Shown piece by piece: positions 55,101 to 64,000 of a stretch of DNA of 64,000 nucleotides. Made by a program: the position numbers and the translations under genes. The stretch is from Gilvimarinus polysaccharolyticus (lineage in GTDB: Bacteria; Pseudomonadota; Gammaproteobacteria; Pseudomonadales; Cellvibrionaceae). The notes under the pieces were generated by a model. It was not told the DNA's origin. It saw nothing but the letters and a program-made list of their open reading frames with translations, and ran no database searches. The number at the start of each line of letters is the position of its first letter. Within the stretch, counting starts at the first letter, position 1. The DNA lies in NCBI RefSeq assembly GCF_001187555.1, contig NZ_LFIJ01000002.1, forward strand, positions 222,716-286,715. The letters are read 5' to 3'.

Positions 55101-56546
55101 TTAAATATGGCGACTCAACAGTCGCGTCAAAAAATCAGCATAGCCAGGCATTGTGGCGGCTACACTTGCAACCTTTGATTGAATCGAGCTTAACGCCTCA
55201 TTCACATCATCTGAGCCTACTCGATCCAAGGTCACATCAGGTAGCGCTGGAACCCCCAGTAAGCCATACAACAAGCACTGCCATTGCTGCGCATCTATCG
55301 CGTCTGTTACATTTGGCAACAACCGTCCAGTTCGAAAAAATACATCTTTACGCTGGCGGGCCTCACTCGAGCCCCCTACCTGAATATTAGCCATGCCAAA
55401 AATAGAGCTGTTAAAACTAATAATTTCAGAAAAATAATCTGACATATTTCTGTTATACATACAGACAAGTTCCGGCTTAATGTCTGCGTCGGGCAGTTGA
55501 TCAACAAATTGCACCAAGGCAGCTAAGGTTAAATCTGTTCGTGAGTATGTCGGGCCGGATACATTCAAGCACACACAACCTAAGCTCAAACAGTTTTTCT
55601 GCCAAATCAAATCAGGAATAAAACTCGACTGCTCGGTCATATGCCAAGAAAAGTTCTTATAAGAAGCCTTACTGCATTCTTCTAACAACTTATCTTGGCT
55701 ATTAGAATAAAACGTATTTTGCTCAACATCCGCACTTCTGTAGCTACTTTTCAGCACATCAGAAGTTGCGCTTATTACTCTCGCAGCATTCTTAGGTGAA
55801 GCCTTTTGCCAAGTTTGTGCAACAAATAATGTTTCAACTTCCTCCCTACCGGTGAGCATTGCTGTACTCTCTGCAGGATCTCGAAGCACTCCATCAACCG
55901 TTAAATCAATCCAAAAATCAGCATGCACACTGTTGTTTTCAGGCAGGCAAGTAAATGATGTAATATGGCCATCATCAAACGTAACATCACCAATGGAGCC
56001 CTTCGAAGATAGGCAAGTAATACCTAGCTTATTACAATGGCTTCGCATTAAATCAGTAAGGCCCGCCACCTCTAGCTGAACACCGTAACGTAATAATTTT
56101 TGCAAGTCCGGTCTATCTGCACCCGCTATAGCAAACTTACCTTGCTGGGCAACCGTGGCTGCTAGACTCAGAGTATCAAGATTATTTTTACCTGACTGAA
56201 AAAAAGATCTATACGCGGCGGTGATCAATGTTCCATCTTGCGCGGCAAACCCTAAACCGCCATAAGGAATAAAAAAACTTCCAGCCTCATTATTACAATC
56301 TAGACCTAGTGAATAGCCTGCGCGACACTGCCTAATAAGCTCAAACTCATTAATCTTCAGCAATTGAAGCAGTCGTAGGCTTTGCGGTGCGAGGGCCTCC
56401 AGCGCTGAACCATTAACACTTTGCAGCTCAATACTGGTCACACTGATGTTAAATGGCTTAAGAGTGGCGGCTAAAAATGCCGCAGAAAACCACAGCTCAA
56501 CTCCAGCTCCTACTATCGCGATATGCTTAAGCGGCTCTTCGGACAT
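55101..56546 (-). CDS. Degenerate flavin-dependent halogenase-like protein, copy 2 (probable pseudoenzyme)
   Basis: This 481-residue protein is a distant paralogue of its neighbours, with aligned length and order. The FAD motif has become VGAGVELW; GVGEATIP has become GSALEALAP; the catalytic Lys position is Ser79 (RAGYSLGL); no WxWxIP motif is present; and the PLEST motif is lost (CLNVSGPTYSR). It should not act as a halogenase. The frame is intact over the full length, which argues against a decaying gene. Its ATG shares one base with the stop of copy 3 (TGATG), so translation is coupled. It may be a partner or scaffold of the intact copies. Confidence 0.8.
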   Translation of the reverse strand: MSEEPLKHIAIVGAGVELWFSAAFLAATLKPFNISVTSIELQSVNGSALEALAPQSLRLLQLLKINEFELIRQCRAGYSLGLDCNNEAGSFFIPYGGLGFAAQDGTLITAAYRSFFQSGKNNLDTLSLAATVAQQGKFAIAGADRPDLQKLLRYGVQLEVAGLTDLMRSHCNKLGITCLSSKGSIGDVTFDDGHITSFTCLPENNSVHADFWIDLTVDGVLRDPAESTAMLTGREEVETLFVAQTWQKASPKNAARVISATSDVLKSSYRSADVEQNTFYSNSQDKLLEECSKASYKNFSWHMTEQSSFIPDLIWQKNCLSLGCVCLNVSGPTYSRTDLTLAALVQFVDQLPDADIKPELVCMYNRNMSDYFSEIISFNSSIFGMANIQVGGSSEARQRKDVFFRTGRLLPNVTDAIDAQQWQCLLYGLLGVPALPDVTLDRVGSDDVNEALSSIQSKVASVAATMPGYADFLTRLLSRHI

Positions 56547-58090
56547 CACGTTTTAGCTCCATATAGGCTTAACGATGAGGGAGGGTAAATCGCCGCACTT
56601 GCTTGAACTCGAGCAAGTGCTTGCTCATGGAAAGGAAGATCCATCAACTCTTTTGCACACTCACCGTACACTTGCTCTAGGTAGCGCTCAACACCAGACA
56701 TATCAGGCACATTAACACGCGAGTCATAGCTTTTAGGTATAAGCCCCTGACCAAAATAAACCGCCAGCCAACTGGCAGGCATAAACAATCCTTGACGATA
56801 TTGTTTTACCTGAGCAGTAACACGAAACAAATTGATTTTTTCTTGCAGCGATTCAGGCAGACTCATCGCTGCACACTCGCGCCAGAATGCACTATCATCA
56901 CGACGGTTAAGCCAATAATGCAATATTAAAAAATCACGAATACGATCATACTCAAGATTCATCTGACGATTATAAATTTCTCGCTCAAGCCCAATACAAT
57001 CCTCGCCCGGAAAAAATTCCAATAATTTTTGAATTGCCACTTGGATCAAATAAATACTGGTCGACTCTAGCGGCTCCAGAAATCCTGAAGCCAAACCAAT
57101 AGCGATACAATTAGCCTTCCAGCCTTGCTCGCGCTTACCAGCCTCGAACTTAATAATACGTGGATCAGCTAGCGCTGGAGCATCAAGATCAGCTATAAGC
57201 CGGCTCGCAGCCTCATCATCGGAGATATATTTTGAGCTATATACCGCGCCGTTACCGGTACGACTTGTCAACGGAATACGCCACCGCCAACCACAATCAT
57301 TTGCAAAGGTTTGCGTATAAGGATTAGGCACCGACACCCTCTCGCAGCCAACCGCCACGGCACGATCGCACGGCAACCACTTCCCCCAAGATTCATAGGG
57401 AACCTGTAACGCTTCACCCAGCAATAACGACTTAAAACCCGAACAGTCGATAAAAATCTCGGCGCTCAACTTGCTGCCGTTCTCAAGCTGTATGGCCGTT
57501 ATTGCATCAGCGTGTGCATCAACATCAATGATCCGCCCTTCGATCCGCTCAACAGATCGATCGCAAGCATACTTTCGTAAAAACTGGGCATAAAGTGTCG
57601 CATCAAGATGAAATGCATAACCATATTCACCTCTTGGGCCATCATGAGTCGATATCGGATAATCAAATTTATGGGCATTTGCTGCCTGCACCGCAAATGA
57701 GTACTCACCAAACGGGCGAGCCTTTTGCTCCTTTTGCAGTCTCAGCCAATAATGGTGAAAGTCCACACCGTTAATATCATGGCCACACAATCCAAATGGA
57801 TGTATATAAGATGATTTTTTATCGCCCCAACCATTAAACTGAATACCAAGCTTGTAGGTGGCATTGGTAGCCCGCATAAATTCATTTTCGTCAATGCCGA
57901 GCATGTCATTAAACTGGCGTATGTGAGGAATGGTAGCCTCACCGACACCCACCGTGCCAATTGCATCTGACTCTACCAAACGAATTTTAAAATTGCGGGG
58001 ATCGAGAAAGCGTGCCAGCGCCGCAGCCGTCATCCAGCCTGCCGTACCGCCGCCAACAATAAGAATTTCGCGCTTTTTTTCCTGCTGCAT
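56546..58090 (-). CDS. Flavin-dependent halogenase-like protein, copy 3 (intact motifs)
   Basis: This 514-residue enzyme has GGGTAGWM at 13-20, GVGEATIP at 48-55, Lys80 in NATYKLGIQF, the signature WRWRIP and the PLEST motif, as in copy 1. It would use reduced flavin, oxygen and halide to make HOX and halogenate an unknown, probably aromatic, substrate. ATG 58090 gives the family N-terminus; an in-frame TTG 15 codons earlier is less likely. It is the first of the three halogenase-like genes behind the TonB receptor, but a terminator hairpin stands between receptor and halogenases, so it may have its own promoter. Confidence 0.88.
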   Translation of the reverse strand: MQQEKKREILIVGGGTAGWMTAAALARFLDPRNFKIRLVESDAIGTVGVGEATIPHIRQFNDMLGIDENEFMRATNATYKLGIQFNGWGDKKSSYIHPFGLCGHDINGVDFHHYWLRLQKEQKARPFGEYSFAVQAANAHKFDYPISTHDGPRGEYGYAFHLDATLYAQFLRKYACDRSVERIEGRIIDVDAHADAITAIQLENGSKLSAEIFIDCSGFKSLLLGEALQVPYESWGKWLPCDRAVAVGCERVSVPNPYTQTFANDCGWRWRIPLTSRTGNGAVYSSKYISDDEAASRLIADLDAPALADPRIIKFEAGKREQGWKANCIAIGLASGFLEPLESTSIYLIQVAIQKLLEFFPGEDCIGLEREIYNRQMNLEYDRIRDFLILHYWLNRRDDSAFWRECAAMSLPESLQEKINLFRVTAQVKQYRQGLFMPASWLAVYFGQGLIPKSYDSRVNVPDMSGVERYLEQVYGECAKELMDLPFHEQALARVQASAAIYPPSSLSLYGAKT

Positions 58091-58162
58091 AGGGTCTCTT
58101 ATGTTTTTTGTTTGGGGTTGGAGATGACTCAGCAATCTTTAAATTAAACTTATCATACAGAC

Positions 58163-58195
58163 AAAAAAAATGCGCACCCGAAAGTGCGCATTTTT
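58163..58195. terminator. Terminator between the TonB receptor and halogenase genes
   Basis: TGCGCAC (58171-58177) and GTGCGCA (58184-58190) form a 7-bp stem with a 6-base loop, flanked by eight A on the left and five T on the right. Read on the minus strand it ends in a run of eight T, a classical intrinsic terminator for the receptor gene. Read-through or a separate promoter must serve the halogenase genes. Confidence 0.88.
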
Positions 58196-58214
58196 ATAGC
58201 TAGCTTAACTTATT

Positions 58215-61200
58215 TTAAAAGTTCGCACGTACGACAAATGACGCACGACGATCTTGTTTAAACCAGCTACGACCAGCTTCGGTTCCACCGTCATCCAAGA
58301 TCATAAGAGTCTCGGTTTGGGTGTCCAGAAGGTTTGTAAACTGCAGACCAACTTGAACATTATCATTCACATTGTAATACACCGATGCATCCATATAGCC
58401 TGCATCATCACTCCACAATGGATATTTACTGATAACATCACGAGTGGTCAACAAGTACTTAGAGCGCCAGTTATAAGCTACTCGTGCACTCCAGTCGTTC
58501 TTCTCATACATCAACACTAAGTTAGCTGTATGCTCTGACTGCCCTTGGAAAGGTACGCTATCAAGACTTACTCGAGCACTGGTGTTTTCTTCATCACCAC
58601 CAATCCAGCCAGCATCCTCATAGCTTTCTTCATTGTTAGGCACACCACTGGCATCAATATAAGTGTAGTTAGCCTGAACACCCAAGCCATCAAACGGCTC
58701 TGGCAACATATCAAAAAACTGTTGATATGCCAGCTCCACACCATCCATCGTACCTTCGCCACCATTACGAGTGCCAGTAACATCAGCCGTATTGGTAACC
58801 CCTGTTGTCGGGTTGGTATACGTTTGCGGGAACGCCCCGTGTATAAAGAAGTTATTTAAATCTTTGTGGAACACGGTTGCGGTTAACGAACCTACCGATG
58901 CAAAGTACCACTCCAACGACAAATCATACTGCGTGGATTCCATTGGCTGCAGATATGGGTTGCCGCCACTACCGGTCCAAGCACTAACGTATGCGCCCCG
59001 GATACCAGAGTATTCATTAACTGGTGGCGGATTGTTTGGATCGACCTGCGGCTGATCTACCTCAATCGACAAGGTGCCAAGGTCGGCCTGATTTTTCACG
59101 TCACCCATATCTGGCATTGCTATGGCTTTTGCCGCGGCAAAACGCATAATCAAATCATCAGTCAGCTCAAGCTTTAAGTTAAAGCTTGGTAAAAATGCAT
59201 CATAATCAGAAACCGCAGTTAGCAGGTTCTCGGCGTTATTACCAAAGTTACGCTCATCATCAGACAAATAATTAAGACGATCTCCCGCCCAGTCATTCTC
59301 ATCAGCATCGCCAGCCTCTTTAAGACTACCGTAAGTGCCTGCATCAACCTGGCCCTGCAAGTAAGCCTCTACAGACGCACTAGTCAAAGGTAACTGTATG
59401 TCACTTGGTGCCACATCTTCAGGAACCAAATCAGGGAATGCTACCGAACCCAAAGATTCACGCTCGATTTTGACATAGCGTAAACCAACATTACCGCTAA
59501 AACGCAAAGCATGTTCGTCTGAACCAAAGTCTAACCGCACGTAGGCCGCTTGATTGGTTTCAGTGGTATCAAATATTTGCCCTGGGCTAAATAGGCCAAA
59601 TTCATCGTCTAGAACAACATCGGTACGATTTGGATAAGGCACCCAGTCGCCAGCGCCACTCTTAACAATCTCACGACGCTGATAAAGAAGATCTTGCACA
59701 AATTCTTCGGTCGGGTGAATTAGGCCGCCGCCTGAGATATCAACTACCCCGCCACCGTGAAAATCACTCCAATCGACCACTTCATAGTCACTCGCTTGCG
59801 ACTCAACATCAGGCAAAAACAAAGCAGGGTTACCACCGGAGAATTCAGGCCCTACACTCCCCCAATTCCAATCGGTATTGCGTACTGTTTGCTGACGCTC
59901 TGCATAACGAACACCCACTTTTACCGCGCGCAATAAACCTGCATCGCCATCAAAGTGGTAGGTGCCGTCCAAACGGCCTGCGATAGAATCACCATCCGAA
60001 CGCTCATAGTGATCCATGGCCGAACGCCACCAGTAAGAGTTAGGATCTTGGAAGTAGTTGCTATCACCAGCATCATCACCAGAGAAACCTGGGTAGCCAG
60101 TATCATAGATGCCTCCACCGTTTGCTCTATCGGCATCACGTACTCCGTTCCAAGGCTCAACCAGACCAAGGGTCGGGGTAGAGCTTGTGGTGTCATAATC
60201 TTGCAAAGCGTTAACACCTAGCATCACCACCAAATCGTTATCGACGGTCTCAGCTTGTACGTATTGCAAATCAGCCTCTAACTCAAACTGATCGGTAGGC
60301 GTCCATTTAAAGTTCACCGCAAAATCGTCAACCACGGTGTTGGTTTCTTTAAAGCGACGCTCTGATTGATACTTGTGACCAAATAGCGCGATGCCCTCAT
60401 CGGCACCCACACCATCATTCCAAGCGCGAGGAATACGCTCTGCGTTATCATCAGCAGCTCGCCAACCGTCTGTGTCACCCATAAAACCAGACTCAAACAA
60501 GCCTTCATCATCAAACGAGAACTCAGTACCGTCGACAGGGCGCGTAAAACGCTTATCTTGTCCAGCACCCGGATCGTAATAACCACCTTGATATTTTAAG
60601 GCCGTTTCAGTCCAAGCCAAGGTGGCATCAGAGCGCATAAATTGGACGGTTGCTTCCATCGTTTCATCTGGGCTGGCCCACTGCAGGGCGGCCGCATAAC
60701 CTTGACGCTCACGGTCATCTTCCTTCATAAGAAGGTTCGAGCCGTTAGGCATCCAAACGGTTCCAGTACCATCGCCTACAAAATTTTCTGCACCAGGCAA
60801 AACAGAAGCGTCGTAAATCACATAGGCATCACTCTGAATAGCGTGTGACTCGCCATAGAGCTTGGAGTAAGCAAAGTTCGCCAAAAAGCCAAATTCACCC
60901 ACTTCAGTATTCCAGCGATCGCTGTACAAACCAGAAATGGTAGGGCTACTTTTTTCAGCCATATCGCCGTAAGAAATATCGCCACCTAGCGACAACACAC
61001 GACCATCGGAATCAAACGGCTTACGAGTACGCAAGCTAACCGTACCGCCAATACCGCCTTCAATCATATCAGCAGTCTGGTTTTTATAAATATCTACGCC
61101 ACCCATTAGCTCGGGTGATACGTCTTGGAAGCTAAGACCACGGCCAGAGTTAGCAGTGAAAGAGTCGCGGCCATTAAACTCACTACGGGTTGCACTCATA

Positions 61201-61556
61201 CCGCGAATAACCGCGCCAGAACCTTCTACACTAAAGTGATCTGGATCATCTGGACCAGCAAAACGCTCGATCGATACACCAGGCAAACGTTGCATCGCTT
61301 CAAGCACACTGCGATCGGGTAACGAACCAATATCTTCTGCAGAAATAGCGTCTACAAATGTATCGGCGTCACGTTTAATATCTTGTGCGTTTTGTAAATT
61401 CAGTCGTGCACCTTGTACAACGATCTCCTCTAACATTTCCATATCATCGTTGGCATCATCTTGCGCCGACGCAACAACACTAGTTAAAACAAGCAAGGAG
61501 GAAGCAAGGGTAACAATCCCGGATTTCATACCGGGTCTGCGGGTACGAATAGTCAT
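58215..61556 (-). CDS. Large TonB-dependent receptor of the Xanthomonas/Caulobacter type
   Basis: This 1113-residue outer-membrane receptor has a signal peptide (ending VVASA near residue 31), a TonB-box region around MLEEIVVQGARL and a plug with LPDRSVLEAMQRLPGVSIER, RGMSATRSEFNGRD and VDIYKNQTADMIEGGIGGTV, the hallmark of the TonB-Xanth-Caul subfamily. The barrel is long and ends in RRASFVVRANF. Receptors of this type import plant or algal oligosaccharides in Xanthomonas, Caulobacter and marine relatives. The upstream glycosidase and a LacI-type operator support a sugar ligand, probably a glucoside, but this is inference. Confidence 0.92.
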   Translation of the reverse strand: MTIRTRRPGMKSGIVTLASSLLVLTSVVASAQDDANDDMEMLEEIVVQGARLNLQNAQDIKRDADTFVDAISAEDIGSLPDRSVLEAMQRLPGVSIERFAGPDDPDHFSVEGSGAVIRGMSATRSEFNGRDSFTANSGRGLSFQDVSPELMGGVDIYKNQTADMIEGGIGGTVSLRTRKPFDSDGRVLSLGGDISYGDMAEKSSPTISGLYSDRWNTEVGEFGFLANFAYSKLYGESHAIQSDAYVIYDASVLPGAENFVGDGTGTVWMPNGSNLLMKEDDRERQGYAAALQWASPDETMEATVQFMRSDATLAWTETALKYQGGYYDPGAGQDKRFTRPVDGTEFSFDDEGLFESGFMGDTDGWRAADDNAERIPRAWNDGVGADEGIALFGHKYQSERRFKETNTVVDDFAVNFKWTPTDQFELEADLQYVQAETVDNDLVVMLGVNALQDYDTTSSTPTLGLVEPWNGVRDADRANGGGIYDTGYPGFSGDDAGDSNYFQDPNSYWWRSAMDHYERSDGDSIAGRLDGTYHFDGDAGLLRAVKVGVRYAERQQTVRNTDWNWGSVGPEFSGGNPALFLPDVESQASDYEVVDWSDFHGGGVVDISGGGLIHPTEEFVQDLLYQRREIVKSGAGDWVPYPNRTDVVLDDEFGLFSPGQIFDTTETNQAAYVRLDFGSDEHALRFSGNVGLRYVKIERESLGSVAFPDLVPEDVAPSDIQLPLTSASVEAYLQGQVDAGTYGSLKEAGDADENDWAGDRLNYLSDDERNFGNNAENLLTAVSDYDAFLPSFNLKLELTDDLIMRFAAAKAIAMPDMGDVKNQADLGTLSIEVDQPQVDPNNPPPVNEYSGIRGAYVSAWTGSGGNPYLQPMESTQYDLSLEWYFASVGSLTATVFHKDLNNFFIHGAFPQTYTNPTTGVTNTADVTGTRNGGEGTMDGVELAYQQFFDMLPEPFDGLGVQANYTYIDASGVPNNEESYEDAGWIGGDEENTSARVSLDSVPFQGQSEHTANLVLMYEKNDWSARVAYNWRSKYLLTTRDVISKYPLWSDDAGYMDASVYYNVNDNVQVGLQFTNLLDTQTETLMILDDGGTEAGRSWFKQDRRASFVVRANF

Positions 61557-61656
61557 AGCATGATCTCTTTATTTATATTTATTAATAACATGAGCTTTAT
61601 ATGTGGCATGACCAACAAGCGAAAGCAGGTTTAATAGCTAATGCCTGGGCACGGCA

Positions 61657-61670
61657 TGTTAGCGCTATCA
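61657..61670 (-). promoter_or_regulatory. LacI/GalR-family operator-like palindrome
   Basis: TGTTAGCGCTATCA fits the LacI-family pattern TGxxAxCGxTxxCA, with a perfect TAGCGCTA centre (61660-61667). It lies about 100 bases upstream of the TonB receptor start. Very similar sites control sugar-utilization genes through LacI-type repressors in Caulobacter and marine gammaproteobacteria. No LacI-type gene is in the window, so the repressor would be encoded elsewhere. Confidence 0.65.
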
Positions 61671-62121
61671 CACCTTGCAGGTGGTCATTACTAACAAATG
61701 ATGCTCGATTAAAAACTAATAGTCAAACCTAAAAATTAGCACTAAACCTACTGTTACTGCTGGCTAGGCTCAAACCATAGCTATTTATACGACAGACATA
61801 CCTAATAGTCAACGAGACCATAATGTTTTTTTAAAATCAACAATAACGCAGGCATAAAGAGCAAGAAAAGCTGCAAAACAGCCTTAAGGACAGCGCTGAG
61901 AAAAAAATGCTACAACGGCCGAGCTTAAAGCGTCTCTTACGCTAAGTAATCTCAACACATCTATACTTAATCCGCCTATAGCAGCTTCAATAATGGAATA
62001 CCAAGAAGGGATGTTATCGCTAACAGTTAATTTATGAAAAAAACATCAAAGAACTGTGCCTTTCGTAAAGTCTCAAACACTCAGCCGTTAACGATAGCAC
62101 TGACAATACCACTACAAGCCC

Positions 62122-62154
62122 TGACTCCCCGTGGCGCTTAGCCACCGGGAGTTA
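62122..62154 (-). terminator. Hairpin downstream of the glycosidase gene
   Basis: Arms 62122-62135 and 62141-62154 pair over 14 positions with one wobble and one mismatch around a 5-base loop. It starts 11 bases after the glycosidase stop on the minus strand. No T run follows, so it is a possible terminator or a messenger-stabilising element. Confidence 0.5.
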
Positions 62155-62164
62155 GCAAGCGTCA

Positions 62165-64000
62165 TTATTTAATAGCGACCTTCGTTAAATAAGCTTTTTG
62201 CTGAGTGATATCAACAACCTCGCCTGCCACAGAGAATTCACCGCGGGCGCGAATGTCAGCCGACGAGCTTCCGACCATCACATCAAACACACCAGGCTCT
62301 AAGATATAGCGCATATCGCGATCATAAAAACCCAGCTGGTTAGCGGCTAATTGAAAGCTAACTGTGCGGCTTTGACCTGGTTCAAGCTCTACCCGAGTAA
62401 AGCCTTTAAGCTCTTGTACCGGGCGCGTCAAGCTGGCGACTTTGTCGTGCAAATACAATTGCACAACTTCAGTGCCAGCGCGTTTACCACTATTAGTTAC
62501 TTTAACACTTAGGGTTACGTTGCCGCCGGCTTTAACCGGGCTGCCCTTAACCGTAATATCTCCGTAGCTAAAATTCGTATAGCTAAGGCCATGACCAAAG
62601 GGGTATAGAGGCGATGCATCACTAAATGCGTAGCCGCGCTTGGCGGTACCTTTATGGTTGTAGTACACCGGCAGTTGACCCACCGAGCGCGGCACCGTTA
62701 CCGGCAACTTACCACCTGGGTTAACATCACCAAATACGCTACGCGCAACGGCATGACCCGCCTCTTGACCGAGATACCACAACTCCATAATGGCAGGCGC
62801 TTTGTCAGCCAATTCCGGAATTGCCAAGGGCCGTCCGTTTTGCAACAACACGACAGTGGGCGTACCAGTTGCTAAAACTTTCTCTACCAGCTCGCGCTGA
62901 TCCCCGAGCAACTGTAAATCAGTACGATCACCTAAATGGCTTTCGGCCCAACCTTCACGAGAAGTTTGCTCGTTACCACCAACCACCACTAAGGCCAAAT
63001 CACTGCCGGCAGCAAGTTTAACCGCCTCTGCCATCAAGCCGCGCTTGTCCTCGGCCGTAGCCAGTACGATTGCATCAGTATTCCAACGCTCTTTAGAGCG
63101 AGTATTGGCCGCCACAGAGTCAGCTCCCGCCTCACCTGCATCAATCGTCAAACGAGTACCACGGGCAAACTTCACCTCAGCTTGACCATCCAAGTAACTC
63201 TTTACACCTTCAAGAATACTCACCGTATGACGTGGCACATCACTGTAACCGCCCAACATTCCCTCATCGGCATGGGGACCGACAACCGCAACCGACTTTA
63301 ATTTTTTAGCATCGATCGGCAACAGGTCAGCATCATTTTTTAACAACACTATCGCCTGCTCGGCAACTTTAAGAGCTAATGCTTGGTGCTCGGCATTGCC
63401 AACAAAAGCATCAACTCCCTCGGTATTTACGTAAGGGCTTTCAAATAAACCCAGCATAAATTTTTCGCGCAACACACGGGCCACAGCGGTATCGATTAGC
63501 GACTCTTCCACTTTGCCTTGTTCAACTAAGCTTACAAGCTCAAGGTAAGTATCACCGTCCGGTAGCTCCATATCCACGCCAGCTTGCAACGCAGCCACAG
63601 CGGCCTCGGCCTTAGTGGCAACAATATTATGCCGAGTCATCAACTCGGCAATGGCATAATAGTCGCTCACCAACACCCCATCAAAACCCCACTCACCGCG
63701 CAGGATATCATTCAATAACTGACCATTAGCGTGTGATGGTACGCCGTCAATTTCATTGTAAGATGCCATTACGCTGCGCGCGCCTGCGAGCTTAACCGCC
63801 GCCTCAAATGGAAACAAAAATACTTCGCGCAAGGTGCGCTCACCAACTGGAGTCGGTGCGATATTCATGCCCCCGGTAGGCTCGCCATGACCGGCCAAAT
63901 GCTTAAGCGTGGCAATAACTCGGTCGCGGCCAATTGTATCGTCAGCCCCCTGAAAACCACGTACCGCGGCAACACCCATTTCGGCAATTAAGTAAGGGTC
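62165..64000 (-). CDS. Glycoside hydrolase family 3 beta-glycosidase, 5' end beyond the window
   Basis: The last 611 residues are visible; the frame is open to the window edge, so about 130-150 N-terminal residues are missing. The (alpha/beta)8 domain includes VIATLKHLAGHGEPTGGMNI and the nucleophile Asp in WGFDGVLVSDYYAIAELM. The second sandwich domain follows (AIVLLKNDADLLPIDAKKLK, VAVVGPHADEGMLGGYSD), then a fibronectin-III-like C-terminal domain (VTNSGKRAGTEVVQLYLHD). This is the plan of BglX-like beta-glucosidases and xylosidases. Exact sugar specificity and presence of a signal peptide cannot be read. It probably processes what the nearby receptor imports. Confidence 0.95.
   Translation of the reverse strand, partial: DPYLIAEMGVAAVRGFQGADDTIGRDRVIATLKHLAGHGEPTGGMNIAPTPVGERTLREVFLFPFEAAVKLAGARSVMASYNEIDGVPSHANGQLLNDILRGEWGFDGVLVSDYYAIAELMTRHNIVATKAEAAVAALQAGVDMELPDGDTYLELVSLVEQGKVEESLIDTAVARVLREKFMLGLFESPYVNTEGVDAFVGNAEHQALALKVAEQAIVLLKNDADLLPIDAKKLKSVAVVGPHADEGMLGGYSDVPRHTVSILEGVKSYLDGQAEVKFARGTRLTIDAGEAGADSVAANTRSKERWNTDAIVLATAEDKRGLMAEAVKLAAGSDLALVVVGGNEQTSREGWAESHLGDRTDLQLLGDQRELVEKVLATGTPTVVLLQNGRPLAIPELADKAPAIMELWYLGQEAGHAVARSVFGDVNPGGKLPVTVPRSVGQLPVYYNHKGTAKRGYAFSDASPLYPFGHGLSYTNFSYGDITVKGSPVKAGGNVTLSVKVTNSGKRAGTEVVQLYLHDKVASLTRPVQELKGFTRVELEPGQSRTVSFQLAANQLGFYDRDMRYILEPGVFDVMVGSSSADIRARGEFSVAGEVVDITQQKAYLTKVAIK

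Larger units (their letters stand above)
61557..62164. other. Regulatory region between the glycosidase and TonB receptor genes
   Basis: These 608 bases hold no plausible gene. From the receptor side there is an A/T-rich leader (61560-61600) with a TATAAA-like -10 candidate, the LacI-type operator at 61657-61670, then A/T-rich sequence without clear structure, and the hairpin at 62122-62154 next to the glycosidase stop. A convincing -35 box for the receptor was not found. Confidence 0.6.

Overview
The window reads as chromosome of a gammaproteobacterium close to the Pseudomonas/Cellvibrionales group. Gene order in the first three quarters matches conserved Pseudomonas blocks: pilGHIJK-chpABC, gshB-tonB-algH-ruvX, pilT/pilU, yggS-proC-yggT-metX-metW-rdgB-hemW, trxA-rho, ubiD, and argH divergent from algZR-hemCDXY. 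The last 10 kb carries a Caulobacter/Xanthomonas-type TonB receptor, flavin-dependent halogenase-like genes and a family 3 glycosidase, a combination typical of marine polysaccharide degraders such as Cellvibrionales. The lineage is inferred from gene content and order only.

Left part (1-4.8 kb): a truncated Kef-type antiporter; a guanidine-II (mini-ykkC) riboswitch in front of an SMR guanidinium exporter and four small co-directional genes; a periplasmic glutathione peroxidase-like protein; and rsmE. Next (4.9-17.9 kb, minus strand) comes the full Pil-Chp chemosensory pathway for type IV pili: PilG and PilH, PilI, PilJ, PilK, the 2235-residue multi-Hpt kinase ChpA, ChpB and ChpC. ChpA contains a tandem 120-bp coding repeat. 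Then (18.2-25.9 kb) gshB, a TonB3-like protein, algH, ruvX, the retraction ATPases PilU and PilT facing the other way, yggS, proC and yggT. The TonB3-like protein, PilT/PilU, Pil-Chp and (at 48-50 kb) AlgZ/AlgR together indicate twitching motility.

Middle part (26-42 kb): a bacterial dynamin-like GTPase set between yggT and metX; metX-metW-DUF4426-rdgB; a siderophore-type TonB receptor behind a Fur-like palindrome; hemW; a membrane hybrid histidine kinase; trxA and rho, each with a recognisable sigma70 promoter and terminator; ubiD; and a secreted ThuA-like protein. Then (42-53.5 kb) a CPBP protease, a cupin, hemY-hemX-hemD-hemC, algR-algZ, argH and a second hybrid kinase.

Right part (53.5-64 kb, minus strand): a family 3 beta-glycosidase whose start lies beyond the window, a 1113-residue TonB receptor preceded by a LacI-family operator-like palindrome, and three consecutive flavin-dependent halogenase-like genes. 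The middle one has lost the FAD motif, the catalytic Lys and Glu and the WxWxIP signature, so it looks like a retained pseudoenzyme. I saw no tRNA, rRNA, CRISPR array, insertion sequence, integrase or phage gene.
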